Assembly (NCBI GenBank): GCA_034928145.1
Contig: JAYFPE010000005.1
Location: 1-64,000 of the forward strand
Direction: 5' to 3'
Length of the DNA stretch: 64,000 nt
DNA from: Pelethousia sp034928145
GTDB taxonomy: Bacteria; Bacillota; Clostridia; Christensenellales; CAG-138
Shown here one piece after another: positions 24,961-33,505 of the stretch. A program made the position numbers and the translations under genes. Position 1 is the first letter of the stretch. Each line of letters begins with the position of its first letter. A model generated the notes under the pieces. It worked only from the letters and a program-made list of their open reading frames with translations, searched no databases and was not told where the DNA came from.

Positions 24961-24977
24961 ATATACACCTAAAATTT

Positions 24978-25060
24978 TGGTGCGGCTGATGGGACTTGAA
25001 CCCATATGGTTTCCCGGCAGATTTTAAGTCTGCTGTGTATGCCGATTCCACCACAGCCGC
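24978..25060 (-). tRNA. tRNA-Leu (anticodon UAA)
   Basis: The minus strand folds into a full tRNA with long variable arm: acceptor GCGGCTG/CAGCCGC, anticodon stem GCAGA/TCTGC with loop CTTAAAA (anticodon TAA), T-arm GGGTTCAAGTCCC and an encoded CCA end. It lies at the change from AT-rich accessory to GC-rich backbone sequence. Confidence 0.95.
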
Positions 25061-25096
25061 TTGCCTTCATTATTATACGGGCTGTGGGTGGCTGCG

Positions 25097-26233
25097 TCAA
25101 CTGCCATAATAGGCGCCGCGCAAAAGGTTTTCCGCTTCCTTGGTGGAAGGGCGGCCTGTCTTGGGAAAAACAGAATCCTGGGAGACCTGCTCCGAGAGTG
25201 CCGGCAGTTTGCTCAAAAACTCCGCTTCCTCTATGCCAAAGGCCTGCACAGAGGCGGGCAGGCCGATTTGGCCGCGTAGGGTTTCCAACCGAGCGCAGAG
25301 GGCAGGCAGCGGGTCACCCGCCAAGCCGGCCGCCGTATAGACCTGAGCCGCCATCGCCTTGGCCCCGCTCTCCCAGCGCAGGGCGCGGGGCAGGAAGATT
25401 GCCTCCGCGACGCCCGTGGGCAGGGGCTTATAGAAGGCGGCGCAGGTATTGGCTGCAAGGGCCTCGCACAGGCCCATAGGCGCATTGGCAAAGGCCAGGC
25501 CGGCCATGCATTGGGCCTCGTGCAAGCTCTCCCTCGCCCGTACATCTCCGGCAACCGCGGCATCCAGTTGGGTTAGGATATCCCGGCCGGCGCGCAGGGC
25601 CAGGGGCTGGGCAAAGCTGCCCGCGCCGCGGCTCAGAGCCTCCAACACCTGAGAAAGGGCGGCCATGCCGCCCTGGGCTAACACCGGCCCCGGGCTGACC
25701 GCGGCCAGGTCCGGATCGACAATAGCGATATCCGGCGCGAGCACAGGATCCAACAGCAGGTGGCGCTTGCCTTGGGCAGGGTCCAACAAAAAGGCCACGC
25801 CACCCAGGGCCCCCTCCCCACCCCCGCCCGTGGGTGCGGCTATGAAGCGTGCCAAGCCCCGCAGCTTTGGCAGCGCACCATTCTGCGCCAGAGCATCCGG
25901 CATAGTGGCCGGGCTTTCATAAAATATCCACATGGCCTTGGCTGCGGAAATGCATCCTTCACTACCTACGGCCACGATCCAATCCGGCTTGAACTCCTGC
26001 ATGGCACGCGCCCCCACCTGGGCCTGGGCCGGCGTGGGTCCGCTCCGCGCACAGATAAAACTTCGCACATTTAGCCCCGCCCCTTGCAGATAGCCTTCCG
26101 CCCGCTGCATAAAGCCGCTCTCGTGGCTCATGCCATCCCCCACGATCAAGGCCCGCCGCCCTTCCAGCTTACGCAATTGCGCCAGCGAGCCCCTGCCATA
26201 ATAAATATTCCTCGGTGTAATAAACCTTGCCAT
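25097..26233 (-). CDS. Iron-containing alcohol dehydrogenase homologue lacking metal ligands
   Basis: The 378-residue product has the overall fold sequence of Fe-ADH family enzymes: ITPRNIYYGRGSL at the start, VAVGSEGCISAAKA near 87-100 for the nucleotide-binding motif, and LHEAQCMAGLAFANAPMGLC near 238-256. The metal-binding positions are changed: GMDALTH is GMAALSQ (A191, Q195), HALAH is EALAA (E257), and PHG is PTG (T273). It should therefore not hold a catalytic Fe or Zn in the usual way. ATG 26233 follows GGGAGG by seven bases. It lies next to tRNA-Leu, downstream of the transglutaminase lipoprotein and its terminator. Either it works without metal or has a non-catalytic role. Confidence 0.8.
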   Translation of the reverse strand: MARFITPRNIYYGRGSLAQLRKLEGRRALIVGDGMSHESGFMQRAEGYLQGAGLNVRSFICARSGPTPAQAQVGARAMQEFKPDWIVAVGSEGCISAAKAMWIFYESPATMPDALAQNGALPKLRGLARFIAAPTGGGGEGALGGVAFLLDPAQGKRHLLLDPVLAPDIAIVDPDLAAVSPGPVLAQGGMAALSQVLEALSRGAGSFAQPLALRAGRDILTQLDAAVAGDVRARESLHEAQCMAGLAFANAPMGLCEALAANTCAAFYKPLPTGVAEAIFLPRALRWESGAKAMAAQVYTAAGLAGDPLPALCARLETLRGQIGLPASVQAFGIEEAEFLSKLPALSEQVSQDSVFPKTGRPSTKEAENLLRGAYYGS

Positions 26234-26272
26234 GCGCTTGCCTCCCATATGCTGCTGCCCCTAGTGTTGCGC

Positions 26273-26309
26273 AAAAAAAGAGGGCCTATCCCTCGATCTG
26301 GGATAGGCC
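26273..26309 (-). terminator. Rho-independent terminator
   Basis: On the minus strand GGCCTATCCC pairs with GGGATAGGCC, then CTC and seven T residues follow. It lies just after the transglutaminase lipoprotein stop. Confidence 0.85.
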
Positions 26310-26317
26310 ACGGCCAT

Positions 26318-27736
26318 TTACCAGGGCATCACAAAGCCTTCGTCCGGTACATAATCGCGCGTCTCCATCTCTTCGGCGCTAGTTAGGAAATATTTATTCG
26401 GCCTGTCGCCCGTATCCGCGAAGGTGCAATCCACATACAGCGTTTCGCCGCTGAGGCGCACCATGTTCCAGGCGTGGCCCTCCCCATCCTGATAGCCGTT
26501 TATCGTCCAGCAGGGCAGGCCAAGTTCGTTGCACAGGGCCTGGAACGCGCGGGCATAGCCCGTGCAAACCGTTTTGCCGGCAACCAACGCTCCATAGGCG
26601 CTGCGCAGGATCTGCATCTCCTGCGTAAGCGTTTTCTGCTCCGTGGCCTCGCGGATGTCGTCGTCGTATTCCGTAATCTCCATCACCCGCTCGAACACGG
26701 CCCGGTAGGCCGTTTTCGCATCCGTGCCCTCACCCAGCCGCGCTTTGAGCGTCTGTGCCTCTGCCGCAATGGCGTTATCCAGCTCCGCCTGGGCCTCTGC
26801 TATGCGGCTGTCCTTGGCGTCGAATTCCAGCCAGAAGCGGCAGATCTGGCGGGGGCTTGGGTTTTCCAGCAACTCATACCAGATGGAATCGCCCTCACAG
26901 GCCAACGAGGCGCTGTTGACCTCGGCTGTATTAATCCAGCTGAAAAGCGTTTCCTCATCAGGCCGCATATCCTCCAGGATGAGGGTTACCTTGTCCGCCC
27001 CGGCAGCCCAGCCTTCCACCAGGGCGTCGATCATTTCCAGGCTGTTGTCTACCACCGGTATATCCGTCAGTGGGATCGTATCCGGCTCATACTCCAGGTT
27101 AATATCCAGCTCCACAAAAGTTTCGCCATCCGTACCCGAATATTCGCTCAGCACCCACTGCGCGCTGGAAACCAGATAAACATAAGCGTAATTCGTATTG
27201 AGGACGACATCCAGATCCTTCTTGAGGGTAGCGTTGAGGGCATCGAGATCCTGCCATTTATAAAGGCGCAGGGCCTGCTGCTGCTTGGCTTCCATCATAT
27301 GCGTGAGCAGGGCTTCCAGCACGCCTGCCCCATAGGCCTCCACCGCGAGGCCACCCTGCGCGTCGCGGGGCATATCCGCCAGCAGGCTCATCTTCGCCGG
27401 CGTAAGGGTGATGTGGGTGGCCACATAGCCCCGCTCCTGCGTGAAGGATACATCGTAGGCGGCAAGAAAACGGCGCAAAGGGTAACTCCCGCTCTCCCGC
27501 GCCTTCCATAGCCCATCCCGCACCGCTTGCTCCACCGCCGCTTGGCGGCCCCGATAGTTGAGGCGCAGCTCCGTTTGCCCGCTGAGGATGGCCGCCTCCA
27601 TCATTTCACAAAGGGCGCCGGGATCAAGCTCCTCTATTTTGATCCCCTGGCGCAAAAGGGCTTCCCGCGAAGGCTGGCAGCCCGATAGCGAAAACAATAG
27701 CAGCGCGCATAGAACAAGGGCCGCGATCCGTTTCAT
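26318..27736 (-). CDS. Lipoprotein with C-terminal transglutaminase-like domain
   Basis: The 472-residue product has a lipoprotein signal peptide with lipobox LSGC (residues about 17-20). A long middle part is not recognised. The C-terminal 110 residues match the transglutaminase-like fold with the triad Cys in GKTVCTGYARAFQALC, His in GHAWNMVRL and Asp in LYVDCTFAD. These domains act as proteases or peptide-processing enzymes outside the cell. GAGG precedes the ATG by five bases. Located between proS and the Fe-ADH homologue. Substrate unknown. Confidence 0.85.
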   Translation of the reverse strand: MKRIAALVLCALLLFSLSGCQPSREALLRQGIKIEELDPGALCEMMEAAILSGQTELRLNYRGRQAAVEQAVRDGLWKARESGSYPLRRFLAAYDVSFTQERGYVATHITLTPAKMSLLADMPRDAQGGLAVEAYGAGVLEALLTHMMEAKQQQALRLYKWQDLDALNATLKKDLDVVLNTNYAYVYLVSSAQWVLSEYSGTDGETFVELDINLEYEPDTIPLTDIPVVDNSLEMIDALVEGWAAGADKVTLILEDMRPDEETLFSWINTAEVNSASLACEGDSIWYELLENPSPRQICRFWLEFDAKDSRIAEAQAELDNAIAAEAQTLKARLGEGTDAKTAYRAVFERVMEITEYDDDIREATEQKTLTQEMQILRSAYGALVAGKTVCTGYARAFQALCNELGLPCWTINGYQDGEGHAWNMVRLSGETLYVDCTFADTGDRPNKYFLTSAEEMETRDYVPDEGFVMPW

Positions 27737-27760
27737 GAAAACCTCGTACTTTCCTTTTTT

Positions 27761-27785
27761 AAAAAAGGGGAGAGCATCACTCCCC
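27761..27785 (-). terminator. Rho-independent terminator after proS
   Basis: On the minus strand GGGGAG pairs with CTCCCC around a seven-base loop and TTTTTT follows. It lies 24 bases after the proS stop and ahead of the lipoprotein start. Confidence 0.8.
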
Positions 27786-27809
27786 CCTTCGCGTTTTGCG
27801 AAAAAGCTT

Positions 27810-29252
27810 TTAGTAAGCCCGGCCGAAATACATCAGATGCTTGGCCTTTTTATCGCAGAAGATGCAGTTATCTCCATGGGCCTCCGCATCGTAATCCAGG
27901 GTATAGCAGCGGGTAGACGCGCCGGTGATGGCTTTGATCTCATCCTCACACTCCCGCTCACCGCACCAGGGCGCGCGGGCAAAGCCCGTTTTCACAGCCT
28001 CCATGAACGCGCCGAAATCCCGCACATCCCGCGTACGTTCCTCGCGGATCGCCAGCGCCTTGTTGAACATGCTCCGATGGATGTCATCCAGCAATTGCTT
28101 GATGGTATCCGCCAAGCCCTCCAGCGAAACGAAGAGCTTTTCGTGGGTATCCCGCCGCACCAGCACGGCCTGGCCCTTTTCGATATCCTTGGGCCCGAGC
28201 TCAACGCGCACGGGCACGCCCTTCATTTCCCATTGGTTGAACTTCCAGCCCGCGCTCTGCTCGCTGTCATCCAGCTTCATGCGGATGCCCGCGGCCTTGA
28301 GGCTGCGGAAGACTTCGTCGGCCTTATCCATCACGCCCTCCTTGTGGGTTGCGATGGGCACGATCACGGCCTGATAAGGCGCGATGCGGGGAGGTAGCAC
28401 CAAGCCGCGGTCATCGCCGTGCACCATGATCACGCCGCCGATCATGCGGGTGGAGGTGCCCCAACTGGTGGTGTGGCAGTATTCCTGGCGGCCTTCTTTG
28501 CTTAGGTACATAATTTCGTAGCTCTTGGCAAAATTCTGCGCCATGTTGTGCGAGGTGCCCATTTGCAGTGCTTTGCCATCCTGCATCATGGCCTCCATGG
28601 TATAGGTGGCATACGCGCCGGCGAACTTTTCCTTTTCGCTCTTGCGGCCCGTGAGCACGGGGATAGCCAGCACGTTCTCGGCAAAGTCCTTATAGACGCC
28701 CAGCATGCGCATGGTCTCCTCCTGGGCCTCATCGAAGGTGGCGTGAGCCGTGTGGCCCTCCTGCCAGAGGAACTCTGCCGTGCGCAGGAAGGGACGGGTG
28801 CTCTTTTCCCAGCGCATCACGTTGCACCACTGATTCATCAGCATGGGCAGATCGCGGTAGGACTGGATCCACTTAGCGTACATGGTGCCGATAATGGTTT
28901 CGCTGGTGGGGCGGATGGCCAGGCGCTCCGTGAGGGTTTCGGTGCCGCCCTGTGTAACCCAGGCCACCTCCGGCGCGAAGCCTTCGACATGTTCGGCCTC
29001 CCGCATAAGCATGCTCTCGGGAATCAGCAGGGGGAAATAGGCGTTCACATGCCCCGTATCCTTAAAGCGCTGGTCCATCTGCGCCTGCATCAGCTCCCAG
29101 ATGGCGTAGCCATAGGGCTTGATGACCATGCAGCCTCGGACTTCGCTGTAATCCGACATATCGGTTTTAATAACCACATCGGTATACCATTGGGCGAAAT
29201 CCTCGCTGCGACTGGCGATGTGCTGTACGAATTCCTCGTTGTTCTTTGCCAT
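27810..29252 (-). CDS. proS: Prolyl-tRNA synthetase, short archaeal/eukaryotic-like type
   Basis: The 480-residue protein charges tRNA-Pro. It is the ProS type 3 form without the bacterial editing insertion: class II motif 2 region (VMRWEKSTRPFLRTAEFLWQEGHTAH), motif 3 region, anticodon-binding domain (PYQAVIVPIATHKEG) and the C-terminal domain with zinc-like cysteines (CGERECEDEI and CIFCDKKAKHLMYFGRAY). Length is normal for the type. It follows the coiled-coil gene and has its own promoter at 29299-29327. Confidence 0.97.
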   Translation of the reverse strand: MAKNNEEFVQHIASRSEDFAQWYTDVVIKTDMSDYSEVRGCMVIKPYGYAIWELMQAQMDQRFKDTGHVNAYFPLLIPESMLMREAEHVEGFAPEVAWVTQGGTETLTERLAIRPTSETIIGTMYAKWIQSYRDLPMLMNQWCNVMRWEKSTRPFLRTAEFLWQEGHTAHATFDEAQEETMRMLGVYKDFAENVLAIPVLTGRKSEKEKFAGAYATYTMEAMMQDGKALQMGTSHNMAQNFAKSYEIMYLSKEGRQEYCHTTSWGTSTRMIGGVIMVHGDDRGLVLPPRIAPYQAVIVPIATHKEGVMDKADEVFRSLKAAGIRMKLDDSEQSAGWKFNQWEMKGVPVRVELGPKDIEKGQAVLVRRDTHEKLFVSLEGLADTIKQLLDDIHRSMFNKALAIREERTRDVRDFGAFMEAVKTGFARAPWCGERECEDEIKAITGASTRCYTLDYDAEAHGDNCIFCDKKAKHLMYFGRAY

Positions 29253-29298
29253 GCTCCGTTTCGTTCCTCCAAGCTAAATAAATGCAATATCAAAAAAC

Positions 29299-29327
29299 AC
29301 TATAGCATCCGGCCAGGGCCTTGTCAA
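29299..29327 (-). promoter_or_regulatory. Promoter of proS
   Basis: On the minus strand TTGACA (29322-29327) and TATAGT (29299-29304) are separated by 17 bases. It overlaps the stop region of the upstream coiled-coil gene and lies about 50 bases ahead of the proS start. There is no room for a T-box leader. Confidence 0.75.
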
Positions 29328-30328
29328 ATGCCCCGGAGGATGTCGTCGATGATGTCGTCCAGGCCGCCGGGCACGCTCATAGCGGGCGCAGCCGCGGACT
29401 CCACGGGCGCGGCGGAAAGGATATCGCTCACGGAATACACCCGCTCCTCTGCGGGCGCTTTTGCAGGCGCGGGCCCATCCAGCGCGCTGACCAATTCCAC
29501 CAAGAGCGCGTCCGCATCCAACTCGGATTCCATACGGACCACCGGTGCGGCGTCGATCTGCGGCTCAGGCTGGGGACCCGCCTGGGAATTCGGTTCCGGT
29601 TCCGGTTCCGGCTTCGGCTCCGGCTCGCATAGGGGCGCTTCCTCGGACTCTTCGCCGGGGAGCGAGCGGCCCTGCAAGGCATAGATATTCTGCATCAGCG
29701 CCTGGGGGGAGTTATAATCCTCCGGCAGCGCCACCGCCTCCACCTTGGCCGTACCCGCGCTGGAATTGCCGATATCCAGCACAAAGGAGCCAAAGGCCGC
29801 GGCCTGCTGCCGGGCCTCTTCCGCAGCCTGGCGCAGGCGCTCCTTTAGGCCGGCCGCCTTTTGCTCGGCCTCTGCCACATAGGCATCCGCCTGGGCTATG
29901 CGCTGGGCCGCCTTCTGTTCCGCCTCTTGGCGGGTCTGCGCCGCCTGCTCCTGTGCTTCGGCGCGCAACTGGGCCGCTTGGCTTTCCGCCTGGGCCCGGA
30001 TCTGCCCGGCCTCCTGCCTGGCCGCCTGGATGGTCTCCTCGGCTTCCCTTTGGGCCGCGTCCCGCTCCGAATAAGCGTTGCCCACGACCTGGGTCTTGTA
30101 GGCGTCCGCCTCTTCGCGGATGCGGGCTGCGGCGCGCTGGGCTTCCGTTAGGGCGTTGATGATGGCCTCGCCCCGGGAGCGGTAGTCTGTTACCTCAGCC
30201 TGCAACTGAGCCTCCCTGCCCATGAGCTCCTCTACCCGCTTCGTCAGAACGGCAATCTCCGCCTCACGCTGGGCAACGGCGTTCTCCCGCTGCGCCAGCA
30301 TTGCCTGCAATTCTTTCTTCCCTGCCAT
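29324..30328 (-). CDS. Coiled-coil protein with Pro-Glu repeats, unknown function
   Basis: The 334-residue product is mostly a long charged coiled coil (residues about 5-185, heptads rich in Ala, Glu, Gln and Arg). A Pro/Glu/Lys repeat (EPEPKPEPEPEP) follows, and a C-terminal tail with two short conserved-looking segments (VYSVSDILSAAP and GGLDDIIDDILRG). No signal peptide or membrane segment is seen. It lies between ruvB and proS. DivIVA-like division or scaffolding proteins have a similar look, but no family motif is present. Confidence 0.7.
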   Translation of the reverse strand: MAGKKELQAMLAQRENAVAQREAEIAVLTKRVEELMGREAQLQAEVTDYRSRGEAIINALTEAQRAAARIREEADAYKTQVVGNAYSERDAAQREAEETIQAARQEAGQIRAQAESQAAQLRAEAQEQAAQTRQEAEQKAAQRIAQADAYVAEAEQKAAGLKERLRQAAEEARQQAAAFGSFVLDIGNSSAGTAKVEAVALPEDYNSPQALMQNIYALQGRSLPGEESEEAPLCEPEPKPEPEPEPNSQAGPQPEPQIDAAPVVRMESELDADALLVELVSALDGPAPAKAPAEERVYSVSDILSAAPVESAAAPAMSVPGGLDDIIDDILRGI

Positions 30329-30390
30329 AAATGCAATTTCCTTCCCCTGAATTCTATATGATGGATGTGGATATTGTTCCTTGCCTTCGC

Positions 30391-31449
30391 TTATATATCC
30401 AGCCGCTGTTGCTGCGAATCCGCCGGGGCGGCCTCCGCCGGGGCGGCCTCCGCCGGGGGCGGTGCGTAACCCATATGCGCATAGCCCGCGGGCAGCACGA
30501 TGCGGCCCCTGGGCGTGCGGGCGATCAGCCCTAACTGCAAAAGGTACGGCTCGTAAACATCCTCGATGGTGGTGGCATCCTCGCCGGTGGCGGCGGCGAT
30601 GGTATCAAGGCCTACAGGTCTGCCGCCGAATTTCTCGATCATGGTGAGCAGCATGCGTCTATCCACCTTGTCGAGCCCCAGCTCATCGATGGCCAGCATC
30701 TCAAGGCCCGCCCGGGCGGACGAAAGGTCGATGCTGCCGTTGCCGCGCACCTGGGCATAATCCCGTACCCTCTTCAAAAGCCGGTTGACGATGCGGGGCG
30801 TGCCTCGGGATCGGCCCGCGATCTCCAGCGCAGCCTCCCTATCGATTTCGATATGCAGAATGTCCGCGCTGCGGCGGATGATCTCTTGCAAATCCTCCGG
30901 GGCGTAAAGCTCTAGCTGTTCCTTGATGCCGAAGCGATCCCGCAAGGGTGAAGTGAGCAAACCCATGCGGGTGGTGGCCCCGATCAGGGTGAAGCGGGGC
31001 AGATCCAGCCGGATGGAATGGGCGCTGGGGCCTTTGCCGATGATGATATCCAGCGCGTAATCCTCCATCGCCGGATAGAGCACTTCCTCCACGCTGGCGT
31101 TGAGGCGGTGAATTTCGTCGATGAAGAGGATATCCCCGGGCGCGAGGTTGGTCAAAATGGCTGCCAAATCGCCCGCGTGGCTGATGGCGGGGCCGCTGGT
31201 GACCCGCAGGCTCCCGCCCATCTCATTGGCCACGATGGCGGCCAGGGTGGTTTTACCCAAGCCCGGCGGGCCGTAAAAGAGGGCGTGATCCAGCGACTCG
31301 GCCCTGTGCTTGGCGGCCTCGATATAGATGCGCATGTGTTCCTTCACATGGTGCTGGCCGATATACTCGTTTAAAAAGCGGGGTCTGAGGCTATATTCGG
31401 TTTGTTCATCCTCCAACATCATGGAGGAGGTGATGAGCCGTTCGTCCAT
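30391..31449 (-). CDS. ruvB: Holliday junction branch migration ATPase RuvB
   Basis: The 352-residue motor protein drives branch migration of Holliday junctions with RuvA. It has Walker A GPPGLGKT at 60-67, Walker B LFIDEIHRLN, sensor GATTRMGLL and the winged-helix C-terminal domain (GRPVGLDTIAAATGED). An Ala/Pro-rich tail of about 20 residues after the usual end is unusual. AGGAG is six bases before the ATG. It lies 16 bases after ruvA. Confidence 0.97.
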   Translation of the reverse strand: MDERLITSSMMLEDEQTEYSLRPRFLNEYIGQHHVKEHMRIYIEAAKHRAESLDHALFYGPPGLGKTTLAAIVANEMGGSLRVTSGPAISHAGDLAAILTNLAPGDILFIDEIHRLNASVEEVLYPAMEDYALDIIIGKGPSAHSIRLDLPRFTLIGATTRMGLLTSPLRDRFGIKEQLELYAPEDLQEIIRRSADILHIEIDREAALEIAGRSRGTPRIVNRLLKRVRDYAQVRGNGSIDLSSARAGLEMLAIDELGLDKVDRRMLLTMIEKFGGRPVGLDTIAAATGEDATTIEDVYEPYLLQLGLIARTPRGRIVLPAGYAHMGYAPPPAEAAPAEAAPADSQQQRLDI

Positions 31450-31465
31450 CCCGTTCTCCTATTCC

Positions 31466-32050
31466 CTATTTGGCGGCCAGGCTTCGAAGCGCCGCCGTGA
31501 TCATATCCTCGACCCGCTCACACGCCGGCGCGGCAGCCACGGCCCGCCCAGCTACCACGCCGTCGTAGCCTAGGGCCACCAGGGCGGCCGTGGCTTCTGC
31601 CCGCATATCGAGCGAAACGCCGCCGCCAAGAGCGCCGGCCGCGCCCATATCCGCCGAAACCTTTTCTTTCAGCTCCAAAAGCAGGCGGGCGGCCGTCTTT
31701 TTACCCATACCGGGCACCCGGCTCAAAGCGGCGTCATTCTCCGTAAGGATGGCAGCCGCAATATCGGATACGCTTAAATGGCTCAGCACGGCCAGGGCCA
31801 GCTTGGGGCCCACCCGGGTCACGCCGATCAGCCGGCGGAACATGGCCCGCTCCTGCGTGGATGCAAAGCCATAAAGGGATACCGCATCCTGCGCCAGGTG
31901 AAAATGCACGTACAGCTTAGCCATTGCCCCGGTTTGGAGGGCCTTTAGCGTAGCGGTGGAGCATTGCAGCTCGTAGCCTACGCCGCCAGCCTCAACTACG
32001 GCCCGATCCGGCGCGAGCTCTTCCACAATGCCGCGAATATGTGCAAACAT
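31466..32050 (-). CDS. ruvA: Holliday junction DNA-binding protein RuvA
   Basis: The 194-residue protein has the OB-fold start MFAHIRGIVEELAPDRAVVEAGG, helix-hairpin-helix region (IGVTRVGPKLALAVLSHL and VPGMGKKTAARLLLEL) and the C-terminal RuvB-binding domain. It binds four-way junctions and loads RuvB. Good GAGGAG site; gap to ruvC 22 bases. Confidence 0.97.
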   Translation of the reverse strand: MFAHIRGIVEELAPDRAVVEAGGVGYELQCSTATLKALQTGAMAKLYVHFHLAQDAVSLYGFASTQERAMFRRLIGVTRVGPKLALAVLSHLSVSDIAAAILTENDAALSRVPGMGKKTAARLLLELKEKVSADMGAAGALGGGVSLDMRAEATAALVALGYDGVVAGRAVAAAPACERVEDMITAALRSLAAK

Positions 32051-32072
32051 GATCTATCTCCTCAATCGTGTG

Positions 32073-32573
32073 CTAGCGGATACGGAATTCCTCCGCTGCC
32101 GGGCCAGAGGTATTGGCATGGCAGATGGCCGCGCCCAGGGCATCCGCCGCGTCGTCCGGCTTGGGCAGTTCCTTCAGGCAGAGCAGAAGGCGCACCATTT
32201 GTTGGATCTGCCGCTTATCCGCATGTCCGTTGCCGCACACGGCCAGTTTGATCTGCATAGGGGTATATTCATACAGCGGCAGGCCCGCTTGCTGGGCCGC
32301 AAGAAGAGCCACGCCCCGCCCGGCGCCCACCTGCAGGGCCGTGGTCACGTTGCGGTAGAAGAAAAGCTCTTCAAAGGCTACCTGCTCCGGCTTATAGAGG
32401 CCAATGAGCTGGCGCACCCCCAGGTATAGCTTATCCAGCCGCTGGGGAAAAGGCTCGTCCGCAGCCGTTTCGATCACGCCATAGTCCACGGGTCTGGGCC
32501 GCCGGCCCAGCCTGGATTCCAGCACGCCGTAGCCCAAAATGGCATAGCCCGGATCAATGCCCAAAATGATCAA
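32073..32573 (-). CDS. ruvC: Holliday junction resolvase RuvC
   Basis: The 166-residue endonuclease cleaves Holliday junctions. It opens (M)IILGIDPGYAILGYGV with the first catalytic Asp, has FEELFFYRNVTTALQVGAGRG and a C-terminal DDAADALGAAICHA with the remaining acidic residues. Start is TTG 32573 with GAGGTGG upstream. It is the first gene of ruvC-ruvA-ruvB. Confidence 0.96.
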   Translation of the reverse strand: MIILGIDPGYAILGYGVLESRLGRRPRPVDYGVIETAADEPFPQRLDKLYLGVRQLIGLYKPEQVAFEELFFYRNVTTALQVGAGRGVALLAAQQAGLPLYEYTPMQIKLAVCGNGHADKRQIQQMVRLLLCLKELPKPDDAADALGAAICHANTSGPAAEEFRIR

Positions 32574-32654
32574 TGCTCCACCTCATATTTATACTTATTT
32601 TATTGTACCATGGGAATTTATGTTTCACAACCCGATTTGCGCTGCTTCAAGCAG

Positions 32655-32681
32655 AAAAGGAGCGCTTCCTGCGGGCGCTCC
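32655..32681 (-). terminator. Rho-independent terminator after the BofC-like gene
   Basis: On the minus strand GGAGCGC pairs with GCGCTCC, followed by TTTTC. It separates the BofC-like gene from ruvC. Confidence 0.7.
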
Positions 32682-32700
32682 TGCTGTTCCATATCTCCCT

Positions 32701-33312
32701 TTATCCCTCGATGCCCTCCAAGTAAATGTTGATGTCCTCCAGGCTATCGAAGGGCAGACCCTCGGCGCATTCCGCAGCCGCATCGGCGGGCAGATCTACA
32801 TCCAGGGTCAGCAACACCTCCACGGCTAGCTTTTCATTCGTTTTGCGCACGGTGAGGATTTCGTTTTCCAGCCAAAGCACATAATGCTCGGGACAGAAGC
32901 TGTCCGATGTGAGGCGCAGGGTCACCGCCTCGGGGCTGAAAGCTTCCACCGCTTCCGCCCCGTAGGCTTCCTCCAGCTCCAGCCTGGTCTTGCCGATAAC
33001 GGGCTGCGCGTCCGTCAGCTCTACGATGTGGCCGCAGGCCATTTGGTAGCGCCAGGTTACAACCGCATCCGGCGATACGGTTTTACTGTCCCTTTTGGCC
33101 ACCTCCGCTGCGCCTGCGGGCTGCTCCGCAGCCTCTATTGGATCGGTCTGCGTAGCCTCCGGGGGCAGAGCGGCCTCCGTCGGGGATTCTATGTTCACCC
33201 GTTCCCTGCTTCCAAAGCTGTAGCCTCCGGCCGCGCCCAGCAGCAACATGGCGCAGCAGAGCATCAGCGCCGTGGAGGCGCGCAAAACGCCAGAGGGATA
33301 CAATCCGTTCAT
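32701..33312 (-). CDS. BofC C-terminal-domain-like secreted protein
   Basis: The 203-residue product has an N-terminal membrane/signal segment (ALMLCCAMLLLGAAGGYSFG), a low-complexity stretch, and a domain with CGHIVELTDAQPVIGKTRLELEEAY, then SFCPEHYVLWLENEILTV. This CGH...CPEHY pattern resembles the BofC C-terminal domain of spore-formers, whose B. subtilis member takes part in the sigma-K checkpoint. A final 50-residue part is extra. AAGGAGG is nine bases upstream. It precedes ruvC after a terminator. Family assignment is by motif only. Confidence 0.65.
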   Translation of the reverse strand: MNGLYPSGVLRASTALMLCCAMLLLGAAGGYSFGSRERVNIESPTEAALPPEATQTDPIEAAEQPAGAAEVAKRDSKTVSPDAVVTWRYQMACGHIVELTDAQPVIGKTRLELEEAYGAEAVEAFSPEAVTLRLTSDSFCPEHYVLWLENEILTVRKTNEKLAVEVLLTLDVDLPADAAAECAEGLPFDSLEDINIYLEGIEG

Positions 33313-33458
33313 AAACCAAAACCTCCTTGGGGTTTTGGTTTATTATTCCCATAGACAGTACATAACCATACCAGAATGTGTTTTTTGCCTTACGAGCGGC
33401 CCAGGCCAGCGCATAGGCGCCTCTTTTTTAATCCGATTTATTGCGCCCTGGAACGAAC

Positions 33459-33484
33459 AGCGGCGCACAATGCCATGCGCCGCT
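33459..33484. terminator. Stem-loop after htrA
   Basis: AGCGGCGCA (33459-33467) pairs perfectly with TGCGCCGCT (33476-33484). No clear T-run follows on the minus strand, so termination is uncertain. It lies 21 bases past the htrA stop. Confidence 0.4.
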
Positions 33485-33505
33485 ATGCTTGCCGCTTACC
33501 GTCTA

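Larger units (their letters stand above)
24649..24977. other. Non-coding junction between accessory region and tRNA-Leu
   Basis: This gap carries the XRE promoter, a T-arm-like sequence on the plus strand at 24839-24862 (GGTTCAAATCCCTCC then AGTACGCC) and a strong hairpin at 24929-24960. No gene is seen. The T-arm-like remnant shares 15 bases with that at 7671-7685 and differs from the intact tRNA-Leu, so it may be a displaced tRNA 3' end from an earlier integration. Confidence 0.45.

Noticed and set aside
26474..27511. 345-codon plus-strand frame over the transglutaminase lipoprotein
   Set aside because: It lies opposite a gene with clear motifs, has no recognisable domain and no ribosome site; long antisense frames are expected in GC-rich coding DNA.
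28548..29684. 378-codon plus-strand frame over proS
   Set aside because: Antisense to a well-conserved aminoacyl-tRNA synthetase; low-complexity C-terminus arises from the opposite Pro-Glu repeat.
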